Source of the DNA: Cardiocondyla obscurior
Lineage: Eukaryota > Arthropoda > Insecta > Hymenoptera > Formicidae
NCBI RefSeq assembly: GCF_019399895.1
Contig: NC_091869.1
Coordinates: forward strand, 6,324,001-6,388,000
Reading direction: 5' to 3'
Length of the DNA: 64,000 nt
How positions within the stretch are numbered: position 1 is the first letter of the stretch; every line of letters starts with the position of its first letter. The position numbers and the translations under genes are program-made. The notes below the pieces were generated by a model. That model was not told the DNA's origin, did no database searches, and saw only the letters and a list, made by a program, of their open reading frames with translations. This document shows, piece after piece, positions 1 to 12,300 of this stretch.

Positions 1-2440
1 GTACCGATCGTTTCCTAGATGTTATAAGGCGCACTCCGGCTGATAGCCGTGCACATGACCGCGCGGTATAGGCGATAGAGGTCTTGAGTAATTTATCAGG
101 GTACCTGAAGGGCGTGGGTAGCGATGGGCGCAGGTGATGCGCGCCCGAAGATCCGTGACCAGCGCCGTGGTGCGAAGTCTTATCTGCTCAGCGGGCGAGC
201 GCACGAGGGTGCTCATCTACTCGCCGTTAGTTAGCGATGTTAGCGATCTCAGTTTTCGCTGTGGCACAGAAACGTCACAGCGGCGATATACACGTAGCTC
301 GACTCGAATCTACCTTCCCGATGTAGATACGTTTATAAAATAACGTACGAAACGCTCAGGGATCAATCGTGTAAATTAAAAATAACAAGATCTCTCTCTT
401 TATTTAAAAAAATTTTTTTTTATCTTTAATTTAATTTATATTTTTTCTAATTTATCGCGATAATTTCTTTACTTGTTTTTTTTTATGTATTTATATTTTA
501 AGACAACGTTGTTGTTTTCAGATTCATCTTTAAAGACGTTTAATTTTGATTATTAATAGCAAACCCAGATTTTATCTGCAAAAAAATTTGTGGAGTCGCT
601 TACTGAAATAGTTATCTGTAATAATTATTATCCGCAAGTTTTTGCTCGCAACGTTCTTACGGAATTTAATTAGTATATTTTCACAGGGCGTTAGATCTGA
701 AGAAAGAACTCGGCGTCAGATAAAGAAGAGATATATGTTTCTTATCGCGCTAAACTGTAACGAACTTTATAAAGTTTACGTTAAACACTTCGATGCTTAA
801 TGTACCGTGTAATGGAGGGAGGGAAAAGGAACGAATCGATTTCTCTCGTTTTGCGATCAAAAGGGAACGTTCTCGCGATTGAAAAATACATTTGTTTGTC
901 CGCTGGGATGTGCAAATATAATTACTAAGCGAATGTACACGTGCGAAACAAAGGGCGGGGTATTAAAGGCGATCGTGATAGCGGCAAAGTATGCACGTAT
1001 ATCAGCGTATCCTTCGGTAGAGGGGATCGGCGGGAGGGGAAGGCGCGAAATGTGGAGGATGCGGAGGTGGGTTAATGCGAGTCCGCGTAAGGACACCCGC
1101 TGCGCCCTGCGGGAGTTAACGCGGGAATCGCGTGTTCCCTCGATGAAGTACCGAACGCCGGAGAACGTAAGGAAGAAAGACGACTGGAATGAAGGGAAAT
1201 AAGATAGAGAGAAAGCGAGAAGCATTTTTCGCGATTATTTTTCTATTTATGCTCGCCGAAGCGAATGGAGAGAGAAATCACCTGTCGATGACGCGATGAC
1301 GTTAGCGACGGCTTCAATTCGTTTTGGTTTAATTTTTTTTTTTTTTTTCTTTCTTATCGGTCCGCGTAATTTAAAAAATCCGTAAGCTATTCACGAGAAA
1401 ATCGTCGATACTTCGATATATTCGCAACTCTAAAAATTAATTTTTATTGAAAGGCAAGTTTGAGATAAGAACTTTTTGTTTTTTTTTTTTTCTTTTACGT
1501 AATTTCTTTTGCTCGGACATTATGTTAGCTGCGTATTCAGGAAACCGTGTTGCAACATACCAATAATCGTGGCGATATCCGCGCTTTACGTTGCGCCGCC
1601 GCGAGACTCGAGAGGGAACACTTTTATGGACACACCTTACATCGTTTCGGCTGCTCGAGCCGGCGCTTTTATGGGGCGCGTTCTCTGTAATGCTTCAGCA
1701 TTACGCGACGCGGATGCCTTACAACACCGTGAAGTAAACTCTTATATTACGCCGGAGAACGGCGCGGCGATACGGCGCGGTAACGGTGATTTGTTTTCCG
1801 CTTGACAACTTTTGAGCACTCGTGCAGTAACGACCGCAGTTTCCGCGCCTGTACCACCACCTTAACCGGACGGTCGTGGCCGTCGACGGTGCAACGCCAT
1901 AAACGCGGGCCGTAAGCTGAGAGAGAGAGAGAGAAAAGAAAAAAGCGTAAATGTAAAATCACGCCTTATCATCGTGATATCGCGAATATAAAAGTCACCA
2001 TTAACAGATGATAATGCTCGTTAACGGGGACTTTTGCGCGGCGCCGTATCCCGCGGACGTGATTTTTATCTTTTGCTTCACCATTAGCTTTCGCTAATCA
2101 AGTTATACTACGCGGCAGAGGTATCTAATTCTCGTATGGATCTTACTAAAATTTAAATCACGAAGATATAACTTCCGGCTAGCAGGGGTTCTAAGAACAA
2201 AGTTATTTCGACTGAATACACACGTATGTTATAATTTCTTCGAAATTTTCTCAAGACAATTTTTGATTAGGTGACGATTTACGAGCGGTATCCCCGAATA
2301 TTTTCGCGCGTAGCTTCAACCCGGGATCCCCGATCGCCACGCGTGTGTGAGCGCCGACACCTGTGACCGCGTTCCGTTGCTACACGATTGCATCGTAGAA
2401 CTTCTATTTAGACGCGTGATATTAATAAGCGACGGGGAGG
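1..2440. other. non-coding stretch, no recognisable gene
   Basis: No gene is recognised. The open frames near 860-1225 lie on both strands over the same bases and have no family resemblance, so they are read as composition. An AT-rich island with T runs fills about 360-800 and another about 1325-1500. A perfect short palindrome lies at 1687-1704 and a short GA tract at about 1920-1935. The stretch could be intergenic or intronic. Confidence 0.6.
1687..1704. repeat. perfect 8-bp inverted repeat with 2-base spacer
   Basis: GTAATGCT, two bases, then its exact reverse complement AGCATTAC. It is too short to call an RNA gene. It could be a dimeric protein site or a chance palindrome. Confidence 0.4.
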
Positions 2441-2601
2441 AGACCGCGCGGAGGTAAGAAGCGCGCCCCGAAAGACGCAATCACGTTCTCGAAGCGGCAA
2501 AACGGGTTAGTCTACAAAAATTATCTGCCGCTGACGCGCCTCGATCTATTAGCATCTAACCTGCGCGGCCGCGAATTTCGTGAGAAATCGTGGGCACGTG
2601 T

Positions 2602-2659
2602 CGCGGCGCGTCGCGACGCATCCGCGACGCATCCGCGACGCGTCGCGCTTCGCGCCGCG
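2602..2659. repeat. CpG-rich imperfect palindrome with internal direct repeat
   Basis: Outer arms 2602-2610 (CGCGGCGCG) and 2651-2659 are exact reverse complements. Inner arms 2612-2619 (CGCGACGC) and 2640-2647 are also exact. A 20-base loop remains, built from repeated units of GCGACGCATCC. The result is a 17-bp interrupted stem of almost pure CpG. It may be a protein-binding array or a replication-slippage product. Confidence 0.55.
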
Positions 2660-3577
2660 TCGCCGTTACGCGACTTGGCGTCGGCTTGCGTGAATGCAGC
2701 CAGCAACGTCATTAAGCAAATCACGTGGACCGATCCGTCTGGGATTTAATGGTTGTTTGTTGGCTCCGAACGCGCTAGACTGCGTCCCTTCTGTTCTGCA
2801 TATACCTCTTGTACTTGTGTTAATTTTCTAGCGCCAAGCCAAAAGTTAGTACGTCAAACATCAATCTCCCGGCAGGTGAAATTCAAGCCCTGTCGTCAAT
2901 AGACAAATACGCAATCTCAGATCCGACAAACATTTTAAAACTTATTATTAGAAGATCTAATTTTAATTCTTTATGAGAGAATCGAGGAGAAAGACAATTC
3001 ACAGCCGCTGCCGCGTTGCGAAAATAATCCCGTCTGAAAAAAAAATTTTTGTTACGCGTGAATTAATTGTTAATTGTCGCTGCTTTTTTGCGACGATTTT
3101 GGAATCGCGAAGAAACGCTTTGTTTTTTTTTTTTATTTTATTTGAAAGTAGACGCCTCGAGCTCGTCGAATGCATTAAAACAATCGCGTGAGCGGATAAA
3201 CTCCGCGCGAGAAGGACAACGTTTGGTTGACGAGCGGACCTATTGCTGTCTCACTTTTTTTACGCGGTTGTCTCTTTTTCTCCAAGGCCCGAAATCTCTA
3301 GTGGCCATGTTAGTTTAATTGCGGAGACCCGGGCGCGAGAACGTGTCGCTAATCGCTCCGTAATTAGGCGTATTTTTGACCGCGGATAGGAAGATTTCGC
3401 TAACAAATAAGTGTCGACGTCGTCGACTCGGAAACGGGCAATCGTTTTCTGTACCTTTCTGTTACTCCACTCGTCGTTTTGTGCTTCGTTTCGCGCCTCG
3501 AAAAAGTGTTTCGGGAAGAAAGGGTTATGTCGCCGGTGGAGCGCACGGAGCGTCCGACGTGAATTGCGCCACGCGTC

Positions 3578-3629
3578 CTGCATTACCGGCCTGCATTACC
3601 AACCCGCATTATCGACCCACATTATCGAC
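3578..3629. repeat. 13-bp tandem repeat, four degenerate units
   Basis: Units start at 3578, 3591, 3604 and 3617 and follow the pattern CYGCATTAYCRAC, with one or two changes per unit (the first unit ends GGC). A fifth, decayed unit may start at 3630. The length of 13 shifts the reading frame in every unit, so this is not a coding repeat. It is a short minisatellite. Confidence 0.65.
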
Positions 3630-4039
3630 CTGCTTCACTCGTCATCTCAGAGCACGAAACCTGCACCTAACCTCGACCGTCTTCTTCGTCGCGGCCGAAG
3701 CTCCCATCCCGTTTCGAGCAAGTGACTTTTGCGGAACTCGAGAAGATAAAGTGCGCGGGGAACATTTCGTATCGCGACCCGTCTCGTTCGCCGCTTGACT
3801 CAAGTTTTGGACGTCGTTCATCCTACCAACGGGAATCGAAGGATCAAAAGTAACCTCTCTGTACATCGCGGCCGGTTTCTTGTGTCAGGATCGAGGACGA
3901 CTCGAGTGAGAAGACAAACTGTATACAACAAATAATCGCTCGTCCGTCGCGCCTCGTAATTTAATTCGTAAAAAATCGCCGCGATAATCCACCGTCATTT
4001 TTGCGAACGTTCGTGTTTCGAGTGATAGCGTTAGTGATC

Positions 4040-4220
4040 AGTGATAGAGATTGTAAAAAAAAAGCAGAGCGTAATACAATGTCAAGTAATGTGAAGTGCT
4101 GCAAGACGTCAGGATAATCCCAAAACTGCCACGGAAGGAAGGAAGGAAGGAAGGAAGGAAGGAAGGAAGGATGGAAGGATGGAAAATAGCCAACCTCTAA
4201 CCTAACCGAAAGCTACAAAT
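4040..4220 (+). other. candidate non-coding first exon with short upstream ORF
   Basis: A TCAGTG sequence at 4038-4043 resembles the arthropod initiator, in a context rich in AGTGATAG-type repeats. Downstream, ATG at 4079 opens a 12-codon frame ending at 4117. A GGAA microsatellite follows, and the block ends in ACAAAT followed by GTAAGTG, a near-ideal splice donor starting at 4221. Together these resemble an insect 5' untranslated exon in front of a long intron. No TATA box was found and no DPE match was seen. The GTAAGT hexamer alone is expected many times in 64 kb, so the case rests on the combination. The start could lie upstream, anywhere from about 3800. Confidence 0.3.
4133..4182. repeat. 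GGAA tetranucleotide microsatellite
   Basis: About nine uninterrupted GGAA units from 4133 to 4170, then degenerate GGAT/GGAA units. Tandem GGAA is a run of ETS-type core sites, though the simplest reading is a neutral microsatellite. It sits about 40 bases before the candidate donor at 4221. Confidence 0.85.
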
Positions 4221-4226
4221 GTAAGT

Positions 4227-7200
4227 GAACCGGCAACACGCCGTCGACCGTAATTACACAATTGTAATTATCATAATTAATTAATGTTCTTAAATATAAT
4301 GACGTGCGAATTGAGACCTTTTGAAAAACTGTGCACATGGTTTCATCTATTTTATTAAAATGACGACTCTGTCGCCGAACTATTTTAATTTTATATATTG
4401 CCCCCCTTTTTTTTTTCTTTATTTATTACGAAATAAATTTTCAACGTAACGTCGCGCGCGATTAATACCGCGCGATATCGAGGGAAGCGACTAACAGTCC
4501 GCCGTTTATGGGCCGCGTCTTTGATAACATATCTCAAATAGCGGTTCCCAACATACGTTGCACGCGCGATGAAGACGATGCACGACGTCGAGATTACACT
4601 TAAGACACAACCGACGTATCTCGCGCGGCGATCTCTCGATTACCTCTCTCCGTTCGGGAACCTTCCTCTTGTTTTCTCCTAATTCTTCCTCATCGTTTCG
4701 TTCATACGAGGTTTCGGTACCGGCGATTTTATTTGCACACATTTTCCCTTTAGCCTCGATATCCTCGTGACAAGCTAATTGAACATTACCGCGTTTTTAT
4801 CTTAATTAAATTAGATCGTTTTCCGTGCCCGTCAAATCGTTTACGTAATAAAATATTTGTTGGGAATTAAAAAAAGAAAAAAACCAAAAAAAAAAAAAAA
4901 AAAATTGTAATCTGTCGACGTTGACCGGTGACGTTTCAAGTGAAACACTACAAAGCGCGACTCGACGGTTTTAATTGCGATCGATCCAAAAGCGGGAACG
5001 TGCTAGGCATCGGCTGGTCTAATCGTCGCGCACGATAGTGCATACGCGGCCAAACCATTATTATCCCGGAGAAAGGGGTGGAGGGAGGATTACATTCTCT
5101 GCAGTGCTGTATGCTAACCGAGCTGAACAAACCATATTGTATCTCACTGTCATTTACTAAACGTAAGTGAAACCACGTAATGGATGTAAATTTGTTATTG
5201 GATAACGTAGTTTAATTACTTTTCACGGTGCGATAATCGATTGCGAAATTGCTTCTCTCTGGCTCCCTTTTCGCCCTCGCTCGATAAAATTCTCTATTAA
5301 ATTACGCCACATAAAACGCACGTCGTCGCCGTCTAATTTTTATAAATCCCAAGCTCCAGGTGAGGACGGATCAAGTGCGAGCGCGGCGCGATGCAAATTT
5401 TGCGCGGGAAACGCTCACGGGGTACGCGTTGAAAAGTGTCTTTTGTCTACGACGGTGTGTAAAATTATAAGGGCTATTGTTTCGAGAGCGCGGAGATATA
5501 TCTTTAGATATCGATATAGGACGGTTGTATGGCTCGGCTCGGTTGGTGGCTATGCGAATAGTGCTCCATCCTTCACCCTGGCGTTTGCGAACTAACTCCG
5601 CGCCGGGTGCATTCTGGCCGTTGTCGGTGTGCGTGCGCCCCGGCTCTCGCATGCGGGACGGATTGCTGCTGACCCGTTGTTAAGTTAGTTCGCCGTGCTT
5701 CGTGTCGCTGTCGGGGGAATAGTTCTGCTAATTAAATTGGCGCCGCGCGATTGGCGTGAGGGCGGCGAAAAATAGTGGTGCGTTCCACGGGGCGACGTTG
5801 TCACGGCATTGGGTCACGGGGAAAACTACCGATAGACAGCCGTTGGCAAACTCACGAATTTACGCCGGTTTAAACCGTTCCCGTTTAGATTTTGCACGTC
5901 AAGAACATCGTTACTCCACAAACTCGTAATTAGATCTTGGCGCCGGGCTGCGAAATGCGGTTTTCCGTGAATCGCTAATTATTATATTGAATTATTAAAT
6001 AAAATTGACGCCCGTTTACATCGAGACGGTTTCAAGATTTTAAGGCGATTTATATTCAGCCGAGTATAAATTGAACGGCCAGGGGCCGGCGCTTATGATT
6101 AGATTTAGCTCCTCCCGAGATTCTTTTACGATTAAATAATGCTATGTAAATTACTTTATTTAACCTTGATTCTTCCTTTCAGGAAGTACGGATTCTTTTT
6201 GATATTCTTGTTTACTTTACGCGTTCTTTCGTCGTCAACTCGTTTAAGTTCATTTCACAAAGATTGGACGGAAGCTCGGAGTATGCTTGTTCAATATAAG
6301 CTCGTCCTTAACTTGACAACCGGATCCAGAAGAAGCTTGACTTTTCCCTCTGAAGTCCCGGAGGAGCCGAAAGAAAAAGATGTTTGTCGACCGCGATATT
6401 TTTGTCGTATTGCGCATTCGTTTTGTATTGGGGGTTGCTCTCTGCGACTCGAATGGAAACTTCAAGCATGCTTATTCAATTTGAGTCCGTATCTTTAATT
6501 CGATAAGTGGATGAGGCGCGTTTGATTTTTCGCCCCCCGAACTTACGGGGAAAGAAAAATGTTCGATGCTCGCAGTTCCTATTTTTCTTCATTATTTTGA
6601 TCGCGTCGTCCGTTTTCGATCCATTTCATTCTTTCGGAAATCGAATAAAAACTTTGGCACCACGTTTGCTTCATTAATTTAAGTTCGCTACTAATTCGAT
6701 AATTCAATGTAGAAACGTATCTGATTTCTCATTCTTACATTTCTACCGGGAGACGTTGATGTGAAAAATTTTCCCGTTGCCCTCGATCACTTCCGAGTTT
6801 GCATTCGATTTAATTTTTAATAAATAATTTGACACAGCCCGAAGTAGGTTGCAACATGAGAGGGGGGGGGGGATTCCTGTCATTAATACCGATTTCAAAA
6901 AATAAACCGCTTTAAGTAATTGCTGTATAAAAGTAAAATAATGGGCTTGTGCAATCCTCCGGGCATTTCGCCGAGCGAATTTTTGTTTGCATTTATTTTC
7001 GACATAAATCCCGCATATGCGAAATCGAGCGAATGTAGATCATAAATTCGCAACATTTGGGAGGGCGCAACATTGTTTTCGCGGGCACCGGTTTGAAAAA
7101 GGAGAACGGAGTTCGCGGAGTTCGTAGCGGGGGTAAAAAGTAGCACGAGAACGAACGAGCGTTTCATTACACGTAGCGGAAGGAGCAGCGGCGGCGGGAA

Positions 7201-9260
7201 GGGGAGGAGGGCGGAAACGACGAGGGGGTCGCAGCGAAGGGTGGAAACGACGCGGTTGGTTACCGCGCGTAAACGCACGCTGCGCACAATTACAGTAACT
7301 AATCGCATTGTTTTCGTAGCTACGACGCGGCGTAATACGTCATAACATTCGATCCAACCCCCGACCAACCCTTGATCCTTGGCTCGTACCCTCAAGCGTT
7401 GACTCTCTCTCTTTCTCTCCGTATCTCTAATGCGCTCGAAAATTGCCGACCCACGTAATACACATGGATCTAGGAAAGTAACGGATTCATGCGTGTTTAC
7501 GAGCATCACGTTTGTTTGCAGAAATCCGAAAGGTGAACGCACCCGTAGCGCGCCCGTCATTATTTTTCTCTTCTAACGCGAAGCGAGAGTGCCGATTTTG
7601 GTATAATTTCGAAAATCATTTATATTCATTAAGTAGGAGAATTAGCGGACGTAATTATTGCGCGATCGCGCATAAAAAGGAACGTCATGATATGCATTTA
7701 TTAGATTGGCGCGCACACACGCCGCAGCGCCGTGAATATTTTATTGCCGCGATAAACAAATGTGGAGAAGAAAGAGAGAAAACGCATTATGCTGAAATTC
7801 ATATAAACAAAAATCGGTGATTTATTTGCATCAAGATATCTCCATACCGCGAGCAAATTGCAATCTGAAATTCACGCTGCCCCTATAATATATGAAAACC
7901 GTAATACAAATTCTAAATTAATTTCCAATAAAAAAGTCGTTAGCCAGATGTCCTAGGGTGCCGTACGAACAAATGATTTCGAGCGTGCACAACTTTTAGT
8001 ATTTCGTCCTTTTCTTTTATTTAGTTATTTTTTTTTTTTTCCTTTTTTTTCTCTTTCTTTTTTTGAGGGGGGGCCAATTCTCTCGCGCCATCCCTCGCTA
8101 CCACCTCGAATTTATGGCGAAATTGTTAAACGACGTTTGAAAAATTCGTAGCACATACCATCGCCTGGTTTTCCCCAGTTCTCCTATGATCGTCGAATTT
8201 ATATCCTCCACTTCCGCAGGATAGGAATGTGAGTAGAGCTATGTAGGAGAAGGAAAGGGGTGAGGAAACGCGTTAGCGTTACAAACCGTTGCGCGGCTGC
8301 GAACGAATCATGATTTTTAACGGGGCACAGATGCCTTGAAAAATGTTTCAAATCTCTGTACGTATAGTTTTAAATAATTAAGCGTTTACTTTTCCTAGAT
8401 TATACTGCGAAAATCTGACCACGGTGTTGTGCATTTTGCAAAACACCAGGAAGAGCGGATAAATTTCCGCGCTCTTAAATAACCTTCGCTCTTGATTGCC
8501 TCTCAATTTTCGAAGTTAATTTATTGCTTGATACCAATTTCATTTTGTATAATGGAGAGTCCTCCATAATTAAATGTATCCTACCATATTAGATGTTCGA
8601 AATGACTGTGTAATATGTATACGTATGATTTACATTAAGCAGAAATTCAGACCAATTATCGAGATATTTTACATTGCGAAAATTAATGGGGGCAAGCAGG
8701 GAGGGGGGAAAAAAAGAAATAAAATATAAAATAACGTAAGAAGAAATCTTTAAAGAACGTCGTGGCGAAGGATCGGAAAAACGATGCGGTAACTCGCGGG
8801 TGCGTTTTGCGGGCGATTATATTAAGCGCTCAATCGAGGAACAAAGCGAGATGCGGAACTGGGAGATGTGATTACGTTGCGTATCGCGGCGGGATGCGCG
8901 GCGCGATAATAGCTATTTGCATTAACGATCCGCGTACGCATGGGGCCGCGTCGCATGATCGCGGCCGGTTGCAGCCCCGGCCGGCTCAGTCAATCAGTGA
9001 ATTCGAGCCCGGGATACGTCAGAATTGTACTAACCCGGCCGGGGATAATCGCGTTACCTTCCCGATTCTGATTACCGACCTTAATTAGACAATGGCAAAA
9101 TGATGCGTGGCGCGGCCGAGAGCTTTCGCAATACGCATTTCCCTGTCGACGGGCCTCCGGTTTCGCGCGGCGCTCGAATTATCCGATCGATCTATTTATG
9201 CCGCGCATCCCTTTGAGCCTCACATTCTACCGGCCGTTTCGATTTAATCTCACCTCTTGT
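4227..9260. other. non-coding stretch, no recognisable gene
   Basis: No supported gene. A 221-codon minus frame at 6895-7560 is rich in Arg, Leu and Val and resembles no family. Donor-like hexamers occur at 5163 (AAC then GTAAGTG) and 5359 (CAG then GTGAGG) without convincing partners. A good acceptor-like sequence ends at 6181 but has no nearby donor. AT-rich islands lie near 4270-4440, 4790-4905, 6650-6830, 7900-8050 and 8500-8740. There is an A19 tract at 4886-4904, a G run near 6861-6870, and a 10-bp GC inverted repeat (8975-8984 with 9035-9044). Confidence 0.55.
8975..9044. repeat. 10-bp GC inverted repeat with 50-base spacer
   Basis: CCCCGGCCGG at 8975-8984 and its exact reverse complement at 9035-9044. 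It is a cruciform-capable pair in a CpG-rich stretch, with no associated gene seen. Confidence 0.4.
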
Positions 9261-9285
9261 CTCCCTCCTCCTTCTCCTCCTCTTC

Positions 9286-9320
<35 letters not shown>
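9261..9320. repeat. polypyrimidine tract with CT microsatellite
   Basis: An almost pure pyrimidine strand, first irregular CTC/TCC triplets, then CT repeats at about 9289-9316. Such mirror-like homopyrimidine DNA can form triplexes. No exon follows it at a usable distance. Confidence 0.8.
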
Positions 9321-9323
<3 letters not shown>

Positions 9324-12300
9324 TCTCGAGAGAATTTTCTATACTTGGTCCACGTCGAATTGATAATTTCACCTCCGTGATACTATTTCCTTTTACATAA
9401 AAAAATAAAGAAATATTTTAAATATACAATTTCTATGCTTCAATGAATATTTAAAAAAATTTCACAAGCATTCTCTATCGCGAGAAAAATCTCGATGGCG
9501 TCCGTGCCGTGAGCGTTTTAATTACCGGTGCATTTTCCGAGATGTTTATACGCGCGATAAATCAGCCGCGAATAAAAGTCACGTCTCCATTTAAATGCAC
9601 CGAGATTGGGTGCGTTGTCGCCGGTTGTCACGAGGCACCCTCGCCCTCGCGTCGACGGCGATAACAACATGGGGCGCGGTAGGGCGCGGGCGAACGAGGG
9701 GGCTTGTAAGAAATAATTGAAATGTCGGGGACGTTTGATTCATTTCCCGCGGCTTTTCTTCTCATTTTATATGAGAGCACCGCGGATGGATGCGAACGGC
9801 GCGACTTGTCCGCCGTGAAGGGAGAAAGAGGCGGGTGGAAACGGCGAGGAGAAGGTGAGGACCAGATCGCGCGATAGAGCATGAGAAACGTCAAAGGCCG
9901 CGGTATATCTGATGGGACGGGGAGCTCCGATTCTCTATACGAATGCACTTATCCGATTGGCTCCGCGAATCAGCCGCGTCAGCTTCTTCGTTTGCCTCCA
10001 GATCTGGTTTAGGTCCTTGTCTGTGCTCCAACTTAGACGACAACCGCCCGTGTTTCTTTCCTTTCCCTTCCCGATCGCCGATTTCGTCCCGGCAACTTTC
10101 AGTATCAGATACGATTTGAATTTCTTTAAAACATCATGCTCCGCCTTCACTTCCGCCGTCGGAAACGGAAAGCCGTAGGTGGTTTGCTGCTGCCAGCGAT
10201 GGCTTTGATACGTTCCGATAAAGCGAGATATATTCGCATGTTTTACGAGTTGTATATAAGAGTAATTTAGCGATCGATAATTTAAATGGGAATTTCGGAT
10301 AATGTATAATAATTAGAATGACGGAGCCGTTTGCGTAAAATAGAAAGACGAGCATCTCCGGCGGATTAATAGCTCCGATATATTTCAGGCCGCGAAAGAA
10401 AATCGCAAGGCGGAATTTTCTTGGGACCGTAAATTCCGCGCGAGTTGCATGTTAATCGTCTCCGTATAATTCTCTATTACGAAAGATAGTTTTAATCCGG
10501 AGTTATCCCAACTAATCTTACCCGCGGTCAGCTCTATGTAATTCTGGGGGATCGACCGTGTTTCCAATCGCGACAAATGGCAGCGGGTCGCGTTTCGCCC
10601 GCGAGTCCTCGTAGTCGTAAACGTTCATCGGGGCGGGCAAACCAGCGTTTTCATTAGCCAAGATAATCTGTTTACTGCCGCTGGAACGATACGGCAACCC
10701 GGGCCAGCGTTGCACACATACCACTCGAAAGCCATGGAAGCTCGTTGCGCGTTCAGCCCCCGCGCGCGTTCTCTCTCTCTCTCTCTGTCTCTCTCTTTCT
10801 CTCTCCTCCACCTTCCGCTGCCTCACTCGCGTGGTTCCGCGCTGCCGGCGAATCTTGGGTGAACCGTTCATGAATAGTGCATGGTGCTCCGTACTGGTAT
10901 ACACGGGCGTCCTATATAGCGCCGCTATAGTGCGACGGCGGAGTCGTTCCCAGCGCCATCCAGCCCGGGCCGGCCGGGTGCGCAGAGAGCAAATTGAATA
11001 GTGGACGTCATCTAATATACAGGTTGTCCCACATGTTCCGCTACGCGTCACGTCGTTTCGGCCTGACATTATTTATTGCCGCGGCGGTGGATACGCCGCG
11101 CTGTGTTCCACAACCCTTTCCCTTCCCCCCCCCGGCCCCCTCTCGTTCCCCGTCTCGCTCACCGCCCACGCTATTATCTCTCTTCCTCTTTTTCTCTCTC
11201 TTTGCCTGTCTCTATTTTCCACCCCGTCCTATCTTGTCGTCCTCTCTTTCTTTGTTTCCTGCTCTTTATGTGCTCTCCAGCGGCTCTTTTCGTTCTCGCG
11301 CAACACACGCTGATGCACATCTACATATACGGACTTCTTGCGCGGCGCCTTGCGCGTATCGCAGCATCCGCCCTCGATGCACACGATAGCACCCCCCTGG
11401 TCTCTACGCTTCCTACCTCGGCCGGCGCCCCGCCGTATCCTTGGATCTGTTTGTTTACCGCCGCAGTACAGTTTCTAGTGATTTATACCTCCCGCGCGTC
11501 CCGGCTAGCCAGCGAGTGGCTACGCCGGAATAGCCAAGTTTTTCCGATGGTCCAACGTTGTTGCATCAACAATGCTGCAAACAATATGAAACCCACGTGT
11601 ACCCCCTATACGTTATTACTTTATCCAAGTAGATATTTCTCGAGTAATCCAAGCAAAATGGATATTAAAATCGAATTGATTACGCAGCGGAGGAAAAAAC
11701 GATAATTTCTTTGCGGCTCCTTCTTTTTTAATTTAATAATTTATTCGATTTAATTGATTTGAAACAGCAATTTATGCTGGTTAAAAATATTTAAATATTT
11801 TTCGTAACTCGCAATTCTTTTTTTTACATTTATTATTTAATATTTATTCGTCTATTATTTTCTCTTTCATATTCTTATTCGATGCATTGAACGTAGTCAA
11901 TAGGCGACTGCCTGTCGTATTTGCACGAACTATTAAGTGTTTAGGGGTTCCATTTTCCGGCGCCTAACCACCGTGCACGTCACCCACACAGCAGCCGTGT
12001 ACCTTTTGTTCCGCATTCGCCTACGCTAAATCGTTAACCAGGATCATATTCGCTGGACGTATTGTCTGCATCATACCTTTCAGTCGACTCGTCAACCGGA
12101 AATCACGCGCGTCGCGACGAATAATTACACGCGGTTACCAATAACGCGATTGCAGGCCAGGCTCTTCCGGCGTGGAAGACTAAGTCCATACTGTTATACG
12201 AATAAACTTTAAAGAAACTAGAGAGAACGCTTAATAATTAAACATTGAAAATAGATAATAAAAAAAAAGAAAAAAAAAGAATATAACGAGTTTCTTTTAA

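Larger units (their letters stand above)
2441..3900. other. CpG-dense non-coding stretch upstream of a candidate first exon
   Basis: GC-rich and strongly CpG-dense, with only small overlapping frames on both strands. It contains the GC palindrome at 2602-2659 and the 13-bp tandem repeat at 3578-3629, whose unit length is not a multiple of three. That argues against the open frames spanning it (3376-3798 and 3411-3725) being coding. Position and composition would suit a promoter-proximal region for the candidate exon ending at 4220, which is inference. Confidence 0.4.

Noticed and set aside
4196..4206. CTAACCTAACC, resembling the insect telomere repeat TTAGG on the other strand
   Set aside because: Only about two units, with no larger array nearby; too short to mean anything.
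6895..7560. 221-codon minus-strand frame
   Set aside because: Composition is Arg/Leu/Val from CpG-rich DNA, with no family resemblance and no splice or promoter context.
11076..11705. 209-codon plus-strand frame
   Set aside because: Pro/Ser/Leu-rich and templated by C- and CT-rich low complexity; a second plus frame of similar quality overlaps it.
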